Source of the DNA: Notospermus geniculatus
Taxonomy: Eukaryota; Nemertea; Pilidiophora; Heteronemertea; Lineidae
DNA: 64,000 nucleotides
Direction of reading: 5' to 3'
NCBI GenBank assembly: GCA_002633025.1
Contig: NMRB01000032.1
Location: 426,968 to 490,967 of the forward strand
Position numbers and translations under genes: made by a program. Positions within the stretch are counted from its first letter, which is position 1; the number at the start of each line of letters is the position of its first letter. The notes under the pieces were generated by a model that saw only the letters and a program-made list of their open reading frames with translations, was not told the DNA's origin and did not search any database. This document shows positions 13,401 through 24,400 of this stretch, in pieces.

Positions 13401-13867
13401 GCAACAAACATGACAAAAGTAAAGAAAAAAAATTGCCAAAAATACCCTTGTCCCTGACCTTGTCCCTGACCTGTTAGTGTTAGTGCCTCATCCTACCTCA
13501 CATGATGACAACTGAATATGAACTGAAGGCCCTGGCACTGACACATCATGGGATGACATGACATGTCATGACGACCAACAACACAAGCCACACCACCAAA
13601 TTCTCAATGGCAATGCTGATGATGACCAAGTAAGGGCCGACAATGGCAACGACCATGGGAAAGGCACCGGTGAGGAAGACTGTCCCAGGAAAAACGCCTT
13701 GGTGATTGATTTCTATAGCCATGCAGCTTGTAATCCGTCGTCATGGAACAATGAAAGCGGACACCTTACATGCAGATAATCTTTCTTGTTACACCGCCGG
13801 CGTCCAAAATAATTATGGAAGCCACTCGACACGTAATTAACCAAATAAAACAGCCACTTCGAAGTGG
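10413..13867. other. No supported gene
   Basis: There is no coding exon I can defend. The stretch contains a near-duplicate of about 35 bp built on TTATGTCACACATACTA (12590-12675, the first copy forming a hairpin with TAGTATGTGTG), a short duplicated GAAGCCTGT unit near 12975-13005 and an AT dinucleotide run at 13008-13021. Confidence 0.4.
12590..12675. repeat. Small tandem/inverted repeat
   Basis: TATGTCACACATACTA followed by a GCTTTCTGTTC segment occurs twice about 50 bp apart. Between the copies lies TAGTATGTGTG, the reverse complement of the shared core, so the first copy can fold as a hairpin. It may be a degraded MITE end. Confidence 0.6.
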
Positions 13868-14202
13868 AAATAAATACTAGTTTTATAAATTGCACTTACT
13901 TCGAGATTTTGATGACATCCAATGGTCATTTGAATTCGAATTTAGCAATATTTCTTGCAAAAATCGAGAGAAATTCTTTTTCAAACATCTCAACTCATTT
14001 CCATGATTTCCTGCTTTTTCGTACCTTCCCGAGTTGAAGAGTGAATAGCTATTGGATACTCGGCGGAGGTAATAAGATTCCATTCATTTTATCAGTAACT
14101 TGTCAATTATTGAATATATGGAGCGATTCATTAATGATAAATAACTGCTTAGAATTAAATGATACAATGTGCTGTCATTTGTTGCTTAACATTGTATTTT
14201 TA
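13868..14202. repeat. Local duplication A, copy 1
   Basis: This segment of about 335 bp is nearly identical to 14607-14942. I see only a few substitutions, for example GAATAGCTATTGG against GAATAGCAATTGG and GAATTAAATG against GAATTCAATG. Copy 2 begins immediately after the single n at 14606, which points to an unmerged allele rather than a genomic duplication. Confidence 0.85.
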
Positions 14203-14606
14203 TTGGTGAGCTGGCCTTGAGGCATTCTCACCACTAAAATCATCACACTTTTAAAAGTGGGTCAATTTTTCGCCTCCATTTTCTCCTTTTCCATTCACGT
14301 AATCTACTGATTATCGACGCAATAGCTAATCATTTGGCATGAAATTGTGTCCCCTGCTAAGCAATTTGAATGATATAATCGGCTTGGTGCTTTTTGGACG
14401 ATTTTTGGACCAAATGACGAGATTATTTAGGATCATTTTCATGCGGGTCCTCTGTCCTCGAGTCCTATTGTATTGTAGGCATATAGCGGAGCGCCTGTAA
14501 AAGGCAGGGGACCAGTGTTGCACAGTAAAAATAGCGTACATCGATCGTTTATGGATGAACTGGGTCACCTTAAAACGTACAGTAGCATAGCGCCTGTATT
14601 CAGGTN

Positions 14607-14942
14607 AAATAAATACTAGTTTTATAAATTGCACTTACTTCGAGATTTTGATGACATCCAATGGTCATTTGAATTCGAATTTAGCAATATTTCTTGCAAA
14701 AATCGAGAGAAATTCTTTTTCAAACATCTCAACTCATTTCCATGATTTCCTGCTTTTTCGTACCTTCCCGAGTTGAAGAGTGAATAGCAATTGGATACTC
14801 GGCGGAGGTAATAAGATTCCATTCATTTTATCAGTAACTTGTCAATTATTGAATATATGGAGCGATTCATTAATGATAAATAACTGCTTAGAATTCAATG
14901 ATACAATGTGCTGTCATTTGTTGCTTAACATTGTATTTTTAT
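14607..14942. repeat. Local duplication A, copy 2
   Basis: Second copy of 13868-14202, starting one base after the n joint at 14606. It continues into the TXNDC9 promoter and first exon, whereas copy 1 continues into about 400 bp of unrelated sequence. Confidence 0.85.
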
Positions 14943-15020
14943 CTTCATTCAATTTTCAACTTATGACTCAAATTATTACAGATTATGTCAAACATGACAT
15001 AGCATTGTACATGTTTGAAA

Positions 15021-17358
15021 ATGGCTGCCTCCACCGCAACCGAACAACAAGCTTCCGAATTTCTAGAAGATACGGCGTTAGCTGAAGAGGTAGCTAGTTT
15101 AGCTTGCTCTGATTTTGTAAATGAATGAATAAACGAACCTTGAAAGTGAACAAACAGCATAGGAAGGCCTAGGCCTATCAGCCTACCGGTTAGGCCTTAA
15201 GGCCTATGTGTACACCCACATAGTCACTCATAGACCCCTTTGCGCTTATCACTATCAGCCCAGGGCCAGGGTGTAAACATAACCTCGCCCTAGGGGGCCT
15301 AATGCATTTGTACAGTTGGCTCCTGTGCTTACCGTCGGCACAATGCACTAGGCCCAAGGTTTGTTTACACTTGGCTGTAATGGCCGACTTGCGCAAGTGG
15401 TCTATTGTGTGATGTGGGCGTGGTGATGTCTGCTGATGACGTCTGACGACAAACATGGGGCCTAGGCCTGTGCTGTGAGTCATGATTACCGGTAATCAAA
15501 TTGCTATGGTGATCAGCAGGCAGGCTGGCAGATGTTTGCCAACTTCCACCACTGTGCTGTGACACACACTGGCCGTGGGTCTTAGTGGCCTAGCCTAGGT
15601 CTACCTGATCCTGATCTGACACTCTGACTCTGTGTCTATCTACTCTCTCCAGGCCTACTACTCTCTAGCATTTTATTTTGCAATGTCTACTTTTCCTCTT
15701 TCAGGAATTGCTTGATGAAGATGATATCCCTGCCCATATCTTGGAAGCTCGTTTCAATGAACTGAAGCAGCAGGCTGAAGCCTTTAAGCAGTTTAAGGAA
15801 AAAGGTCATGGGGTTTACTCGTAAGTTGTTTTCTAAATTCCTGTCAAGGAATACATATGTGGTTGGGAATTCAGGCATTTTAGCACAAGGGAGAATTCTC
15901 TGGGCTCCATCCTTATGTAGTTGTTTCATTTCCTCATACACGTTTTACAGTACAAGTAGGACTCACCATTGTTTGTCCATGTCTTTCTAGGACCATAGAT
16001 GAAGAGAAGAAATTCTTAGAACTGACAACATCAGAGGAGAGGTGTGTTGTACATTTCTTCCACCCTGACTTCAGGAGATGTGCAATAGTGGATGAGCATC
16101 TAAAGGTATGCCTATTGCTAATTTCATGAGCATACAAGATTAACATTTCATATCACAGCTAAATGCAGATGTCACAGGTGCCCAAGATTCATACCTCACA
16201 CCACAGCTAGAATTCTCCTTGGTTCACCTCATGAACAGTACCGGTATTATATTTGTCATATACCTCCTGCTATTCTAACAGGAAAACTTAACTGATGGAA
16301 CCAAGCACCCTTTATATATACCTATATATTTAAATGAACCACTAGGACCATGAAGAAGGTACTGACTGAACTGGACAAAGGGATCTATCTCTATTTCAGA
16401 AATTGGCAAAGAAACATTTCTCTACAAAGTTTGCAAGAATAGATGGGAACACTGCTAAATTTTCTGTCAACAAGTTAAAGATTTGGCAGCTACCAACAAT
16501 TCTCTGTTTTGTGGATGCCAAAGTGAAAGACAGGTGAGTCACTGTTGTATTAAAATCTCAGTGTAGCCACATCGGATAAGATGTGTATTTCATTGTATTG
16601 TTCAGAAACTAGACAATGTGCAAGTTGGAACCTCTTGGAAAGACAACTTTTGGATTAACAAATGGTGTCCTTGAATAAGAGGTGTCCTGATCACAGAGTG
16701 AGATGACACAGAGGTCAAAATGAAGGTGTGACAAATTTGGGACTAACTTCAGTGTCCTCCGGGCAGAGGTGTTCATGTTCCGGGTTCGAATCCCAGGCCA
16801 TATGGAATTAATCATTCCTGGTTCTTCACGTCCGTTGCATGGGACAGTAGGTGGTGCCTTGTACCTAGTGCCTTTGCAAGGACAAGTAAAAGACCCCATC
16901 TAAGTGAGGAACACGAGTAGCTTGAGGTGGCCTCTTCCGTACTTACCTGGGTGAGTGATGGCTTCTTCGGCCCCGACAGAAAAAATATGATACAATACTG
17001 TGTTTAGCATATCATTCTATCTTGATTCCAGGGTAGTGGGCTTTGAAGACCTTGGGAATACGGACAGCTTCACAACTGAAGCACTGGAGCGGAGACTAGG
17101 AAAATCTGGTGAGATAGCTTTATGAACATCCTCAAGAACAACTTTCATTTACACCGTGGACTAAAGTCTCTTCACCAGTATTGGGGACATAAAGTTATAG
17201 CATGGTAGCCAAGAATTGAGTTACTTACCATTTTCTCCATTTCAGATGTGATAACTGTGGAGGAAATTGACGAGGAGGAAGAGCGAAAGAAAAAGACGAT
17301 ATTTGGATTCAAGAAAAACAAAGCAGCAGATGACGACAGCAGTGACGATGATGATTGA
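15021..17358 (+). CDS. TXNDC9: Thioredoxin domain-containing protein 9 (6 exons)
   Basis: TXNDC9 is a phosducin-like, thioredoxin-fold protein known to bind the CCT/TRiC chaperonin and modulate tubulin and actin folding. Exons: 15021-15089, 15705-15820, 15991-16105, 16400-16533, 17032-17108, 17246-17358. All phases match, giving 207 residues (human about 226). A helical N-terminus (LLDEDDIPAHILEARFNELK) leads to the family signature KGHGVY, then the thioredoxin fold with FHPDFRRCAIVDEHL, IPT replaced by LPT, and the strongly conserved VGFEDLGNTDSFTTEALE. As in the family, there is no CxxC active site, so it should not be a redox enzyme. The C-terminus is acidic (DDDSSDDDD). The start ATG is in AAAATGGC context. 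A polyadenylation signal AATAAA lies at 17697-17702. Confidence 0.92.
16640..16980. repeat. Dispersed repeat in TXNDC9 intron with tRNA-like B box
   Basis: The left part shares ordered words with repeats near 7051-7115 and 39755-39830 (AGGTCAAAATGAAG, TTTGGGACTAACTTCAGTGTCC). It is followed by GGTTCGAATCC at 16783-16793, which matches a pol III B box, as in tRNA-derived SINEs. I could not define ends or a poly(A) tail. Confidence 0.4.
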
Positions 17359-17696
17359 AACAACTAAAGATTCCCACACACAAAAGTTTCATAAGTCACA
17401 GTACCATACGATAATAAGCAAGAAGTCAATCTCCAGAATTCACGAATTTTCGACCCCAATCGGGGTCTTTTTCACAGTACCATACATTACCAGATTTACC
17501 ACTTTGGGTAAAATGATGCACCTCAGTTGTATCAGAAAGTCTGACTGCATGCATGTTGCCTCACCTCCTCAGTTCAAAGATGGACAAAGATAGTGGGAAC
17601 ATTTTCATTTTGAAAGATGCATTCCAAAGTATTACATAATGAAATGATTGTGCCACAATGCATGTGTTCTTATTTATTATCTTTTTTATTTGTAAG

Positions 17697-17702
17697 AATA
17701 AA
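17697..17702 (+). terminator. Polyadenylation signal of TXNDC9
   Basis: AATAAA about 340 bp after the TXNDC9 stop codon, in AT-rich sequence, with no competing signal nearby. Confidence 0.7.
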
Positions 17703-18073
17703 ATGATTTCTGACAACTTGCCTTTTGGTTAACTAGTATTTCTCGGGGCATATATCGTAAAAGTCAACTACATCAACTTGGAAATTGGATCACTCGACCA
17801 AAGAAAATGGCAGCAATTAGATTTTCAAGGGCAACCAAACTCGCTTAAGCTGTTATAATGTTCACTTTCATTGGTTACTCCAAGTGGAGTTGGCATTTAA
17901 GGCACCAGTTATTCAATCTAATGCATATAAGTACATATACTATGTAAGTATAGTACTGCTTTTGTTGCTTGTGAGTAATTCTATTCATCGGAAGGACGGA
18001 CTTGCCCCAAAAAACAATCAGATCTAATTACAATATTATATAAGGGGTTATATTCATCGAATGTACATCAAAA

Positions 18074-18079
18074 TTTATT
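18074..18079 (-). terminator. Polyadenylation signal of HPS5
   Basis: AATAAA on the minus strand about 375 bp past the HPS5 stop codon. The 3' ends of TXNDC9 and HPS5 converge here within roughly 400 bp. Confidence 0.6.
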
Positions 18080-18454
18080 ATTTTTTTCAAATTGGTCCTC
18101 AATGCAGCCTTCACTAAAGTATATACATGTACATGTACTCTGAACTGGTAATTGGATGCTGGAAGTGGAACAGTGGGTTGGTTTCAACTGACTCTAAATC
18201 TCAATATGGAGAAAATCCTGAGTAAAATCATGATTTACTAACTACATGTAAAGTCCTCCAAAATCGAAGACAACATTAGTCCCTGTTAATCTCTGGAATG
18301 GTCTCGGTCTTCCTCCTTCAGGGAGAAACAAGGAAAAAACACTCCTGATTTCACCAGATCTTGAAAATATTCATCGCTGCTGATCTGTGGAATGGAATGG
18401 ATGTATTGTGCATAGAAGAAAGACAATCGCTTCAAATCCACTTGAAAAAACTGC

Positions 18455-21400
18455 CTAAACTTTGGAAAGGCACAGGGCACACAACTTCTGCGGCACACAG
18501 TATTTATGGAAGACATGTCCACAGCTGAAGAAGATAAGTCCACTTTCAATTTGGTTGATGGTGTCTGTCAGAGGCAGGCTGCAGCATGGACAAGGACTGA
18601 AAGGAGGAATAAAGGAGATGAATTGCTCATAACACTATTACAGTAAGACAGAAATCAACTACCCTATGAACTTGATGAGCAGACATGACAAGAGATACTC
18701 AAGTAAATAGAATATTTGTTCAATCCAGCCTTCTTGAGACCAGAATAGCAATGTACATAACTAACAGATTACCTTCTGAGTTCTGTGTTTACACCCCAGT
18801 GACAGGCAGGATTCTCTAGGTATCGACTTCTCAACTTTTTGTGGTCATGTAGGTCTACAAACTGGAGAGAATTGAGAACACTTCAGAGCTTATAAGGAGA
18901 CAGAACAGTTCCACCACTTGTCCTAAAGGGCTCTGCACACTAGTGACTAAATTGAGGCGACCAGCGAGGCGACTGTCGACTACGACGTCGCAGGCGATAA
19001 TCGCCTGTGAAGTCGCTGAGCTATGTCACACGCGACAATTTCCTAGGACGATCCACAAAGGGGCGACTATTTTGCTGGAGACGGTCGCAGTAGCAGTGGA
19101 CTGGGCCAAGCGACCAAAAGTTCAACATGTTGAACTTTTGGTCGCTTGGTTGCCGCTGTCTTGCATTGTCCTTTTGTCCACTATTTCCGACGGTAAAACT
19201 GGCCAATCAGGAAACGTTCCACCGGTCACCTGACAATGTGCACGTGCTCAACACGCACAGGTCTTTCTTGGTCGCTCATGTAGTTGGCAAGTGAATGTGT
19301 TTGCAACGAAGTGATCACTGAAGCGATTATGTAGAGACCAGTCGGAGGGACTTACCGCGGGATCAAATTGTGTAATTCAGTCGCGTAACAATCTGCCGCA
19401 AAGAGGAGACCAAATGGTAAAATGTTGAGGCGCTGGCCTGGTCGCAAGGCCGATCGCCCAGAAAATCGCTCGAAAAATCGCTAGTGTGCGGAGCCCTTAA
19501 GATGGCGTGGTGATCGCTCCACACATTTTTTAAAACTTTTGCATTAGACTTGACAGAAAAGATCATTGGTGACCAAAACAGTATTGGTTCATATTTCTGT
19601 GCTAGAGAGTTCTGGATTTTTCAGACAAAAAACACAAAAAATGTTCTATCTAACTGGTAGTGAAAGGGTTAACCAACATTGCAAGAAAATGGGTCAGCGA
19701 ATTTTTCGACCTCTCTGAGAAAAATGTGGGTACCTACCACATCTTCTGCAGCACTCCTATCGCCACCATACCCCTCTTTCTGGACCGAGTATGCCAGCTC
19801 TGGTGCCATGTAACCAGGCTTCCTCCTCCACAAGTAATTATCCACCCTCTCCATCAAGTCTTGTACCAACAGACCCTGTAGTTGATTGGCTCCGATGGCC
19901 AACAGACACGACTTGATGAACTCCACTGGCAGCGTCCCTTCTTGAATGTCAGCCTCTAGAAGCAGATCTAGCGCGTTGCTGTATCCAGTGTACTTCAAGA
20001 GAAGTTGTGTAAGGTTGTCCCATGTAATGAGACCTGAAAAATCAACTCCAGTGGAAACGTTTTGTCCTGTTGTATGCTTGGTTTCCATTTCAAGAGGCTG
20101 CCCACACTTGATGCAATACCAATTCTCAAAATGCTCAAACTTGTGGCATTCTTCATGTTCTTTGGATGGTCCTTCATTATTTCCAGGTCTCATCTGCCTC
20201 TGTTTCAGTGCAATAAGTCGTGTGAAGTCAACTTTACCAAAGTTTGCCCTCTCTGAAAAAGATAAAAGAATTCATTGATGAATACAATTCTGATTGGGCT
20301 GTCAGAGTGGCGTGATTCAATATTTTAGATCGTTTCACTGGACCTTCCTCACAGAGTGGCAGTCAACTCACCATTTTCAATTGTCTTCTCCAAGAGTTTA
20401 ATATCTCCCAGCTGGACAAGAATCTCCAAATAATGGTTCCTCTTCTTCACAAACTGCAGGCAGTTCAAGTAGCCAGACCAGTAGCCGTGCTGGTGGCAAA
20501 GATGAACGATTTCATCACATGGTTCAGATGCCTTCATCACACTTCTGATGAGAGAATTTCTCTTCCACACTGCAGTGTGTCCAAGGGGCCTGACAATTGG
20601 AAACAGTGAATGAAAAAGGTGTATCGGTTCGCACAAATAGATGGTGTTATGGTTATGGTTGATATACAGGTTAATTCTTTCAGTAGTAAAGCAGATCAAA
20701 AACTACAACGGAATCAATCACAAATGGTCCTATCAAGCCCATAGAGATGAAAAATGAGATTGATGACACCACTCACAAGGGCATTCCACATTCACATTGA
20801 TTCTTGTCTGTTTTTCCTGACAGCAGACATTTTAACCAGGCCAACTGAACTTCTCTTTCTTGGCAAATATGGTCGATCAAAGCTTCTCTGAAATCAATCA
20901 AAGGTTGATTATCTTGCATCTATAATGGTAAAGACAACACTTCATGCCTACAGCTGATAGAAATATTAAAGCCCCACAGTATTGAATTTTACTGGATTTT
21001 CAAAGTGTTGGGAGAATGCTGGTCGAGGTCTCATAGCATCGTGAAGGTCCCCAAAATGCCTGCCTGATGCGTATTTCCGAGAACCAAGGCCTAGTTTTCA
21101 GCACACAATGAAAAAATCTGCAGGGAGGGCTCTAATGTATTCAGATGGAGCGCAGTACATTTTACACGTCGTGACGTCGTGCACTGACGTCAAGAATCGC
21201 GACGATGATTTGCGTTTTTCAGATTCAATACAGTGGGGCTTTAAGTATACAATTCATTCACTGAATAGATCAACATGTTGTGTGACTTGAATACCTTGAG
21301 GACAGGAGACACTAGCAATTTATGAAAGATTATCATTCCCATCACACAGGTAAGCTTGACCTCTGACCCCCAAAATGCTAATTTCCTTACCTGGCAGCAT

Positions 21401-24400
21401 CTGTATTACTCATCACACCCAATAACCTGTCAAGATATGACAGATACAGTTCTTGGAAGTCTTCGCTATCTTGAGACATTATCAGGACATCGAGTGGACT
21501 AATGACCTTGTGTAGGTCAGCACAGAGGAGGAGAGTCTTTGCCGGGTTGCGTTTGAAAAGTTTCACTACATGTGAGAGAACAGCTGGACTTTCAATCAAC
21601 TCCTGGTTATGTTGTGACTGGAAGACTTGACTCAGGTCATTTCTTCGAATTACATTTGTGAAAGGGTCTGATGATTCGGCCAGTACTGAAATGTTATGAT
21701 CAATTATGGTTAGACTGCAATACTCAATAGAACCCCAAAGATACTGAGTTGAGAGCACAGCACAAAGATTAGGATGCAAGACCATGATTGCTCCACAAGG
21801 TCATAATGGTCAAGGTCACTTCAATTTTCTGACAGGTCAAGGTCACTTACCTTGAAGACACTCCACCAATCCCCTCCAGAGGGCAACTCTCTGGTTTCCA
21901 TGGCAATGATCAATGAACCTCTTCAGATTTGGAATGTTCAAGAAATGAAAGTAGCACCGCATAAATATCACAGAATCTGATAGCACCGAACAGTTTCTAC
22001 AGCTACTGGTGGTGGAAAATTTTGACTGGATTTCACTTTCTGATTTTGTGTTGGAGTGAAATGAACTTGAGCAAACACAGTTTTTGGAGTTTGCCGCCAA
22101 AACATCTGAACGTTCCTGATCAGCCGACTCAGACCAACTAATCACCTCCTCGGTATCACCATCTTTCTGTCGTTCCAGGAAATTCTTATGTTCATCCGAC
22201 AAAACTGGCAACATTTTCTCTCTGATTCTTCCACAAATGCCAAGCTCTAAACACATTAGCACCAACTTGGACACCTGTGGGTGAAGTTCTTTAGGAAGAC
22301 AGAATGGGTCCTCAACATAGATGACCTTGGAAAGGTGAAGGTCAAAGTCAGCAAAATCTATTGTTGCCGAGTCATCTACAGTCACTTCAGGGACTGGTGA
22401 AACAGAGCCTCCGTTCTTCTGGAGCTGAGAGTTTGGTGCAGGGTTGTCTAATTCCACTGAAGTATTTGGCAAAATATCCTCCACAATTTGGCCCTCAGGT
22501 TCTTCCACTTCATCCATGATTTCTCTCTTGATTGGAGCATGAAGAACAGAAAAGATATCCTCAGTATTTACATCATCCTTGTAAAGATAATTCACTGGTG
22601 ACTTGTTTCGTTTCGTCTCTCCCCCTCCTAAAACCAGATGGTATGGATCATCAATTTGATCCACCATTGGAGTGTCCACTGCTTCATTACCACTGCTTGA
22701 TTCCAAACTGTCCATGAACACATCTCGTAAAGGCATCTTCTCACGTTTTTTCATCTCGATGTATTCTGCCAGTTTCTTGTCATAAACACCTTGGTGGTAG
22801 GTAGACAGTGCATCATTCAGATGTGGTACCCATTTCTCCAGCTCTGCTCGCAATTTTTTCTTGTTATAGCAAATGGCTGGGTTCTGGATTGCCTTGCTGA
22901 AATAGGAAAGTAGACGACCTTACCAAAAGCTGGCATGTTTACCAACCTACAGAAATATAAGTTTGCCTTTCAGTCTTTATTTTCATTGTAGAAGAAGAAT
23001 AAAGATATTGAACGGGTTTGGAGAACACGGGCACCTGATTACTCCAGTATGTCAAGGCCACACCCCAACCAGGTTTCGGCTGAGTAGCGTTTCTCCCCAA
23101 TTTGTTCCCTTCCTAGAGGATAATACTTCACCCTAAGAGAAGCTACAAGATTTCATTAGATATTTACCTGGTTGCTTTTGTTACAGTATATAAATCCATG
23201 AATTCCGTCAGCGGTTCCTTCACCACTGGGATTTTTGACTGCTTGTTACGCACTTTCTCAGTTTTGGGTGGAGGGGGCACGTCCATTGGAATGTGCATCT
23301 CATACAGCTCGGCCATTATCGGTAGCCTCATTGCTGGATGGGCGGGTTCAGTCATCATACTCTCCTTGAAAGTCTCCTTCAAATTCTTCTTTAAATTCCC
23401 AAAGAAATTCTTGGTTCTGGATTTGACAACATCTTTTGTTGCCTCCAACAGATGTTTGATATTTGGTTCAGCGCCCAGTCCATGAGGTTGAGGAACACGT
23501 GATGGGCTGCGATCCCTCTGAGGAGAAGCACTTCTTGGTGGAGTCAAGTTATCTGGCAACTTCGGTGGACGGTGGACTATGAATGTCTGTTGTGGAGATG
23601 CCCTACCATTGGCCAAATCCATCATGGTGGTTGATTCCGTAGAGTCTTGTCTGGTTTCTCCATCTGTTGACGCAGACTCGGTGCCTTTTGCTGACGAGAA
23701 AGAAAAGGAAAATGGTTTCATTGTGTAAAATTTATGTTCTGAAAGTCAGTCTATTTATCATTTGGAATTCTCACTTACCTTTCTTCTTGGAAGATGCCCT
23801 CTGCCAATCTTTGTACACCCGCCCTTTCCCAGCTGAAATAAAAGGGAAATTTTCTCAATTGAAAAGTAATCTACAGTACAAAATACATCGATGCACACTG
23901 CAGACAGTGTACAGCATATGGTTCATTGATTCTCAAGAAGTCTTCTATTCTAGGATACACTTCTCTGTTTCCCTATACTTTACAGCTAATCCTTCCCTAG
24001 CATTAGCTGTGTGTCTGGTGGTTGACTTTTCCGAATAGATCTGTACTTTATTTGAATACATACGCAACTTTCCTTTTGGTTCATCAAACTCAATCAATGC
24101 TGGTGTCTTTCGCTTGCTCTTTCTCTTTGGTTTGATTGAATTTTCGGCCACGACTGACCCTTCATCACTCCCCTGACTAGGCACTGGCAGCGCAAACCTC
24201 TGGGCAGACGAGAGACTGTCCATGCTGCCCAGACTGGCATCAGATGATCTTCTTGGCATTGTTGCTGGATCTGGTGATGGCTCTTCCTGAGTTTTATTTG
24301 AATCCACAAAACTAGCGACTGTATCAGATGGACCATGCTCTGTTTCAGGTTGTTTTTGTCCAAGGGTCAGAGCGGTTTCAACTTCACAAGAAGAATCTCC

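Noticed and set aside
18286-18549. 87-residue minus-strand frame
   Set aside because: It is a different frame of the HPS5 RING exon. The frame that fits the splice phases gives the zinc-finger tail.
18927-19497. Open frames on both strands at 18943-19233 and 19021-19206
   Set aside because: They arise from the GC-rich palindromic MITE and match no protein.
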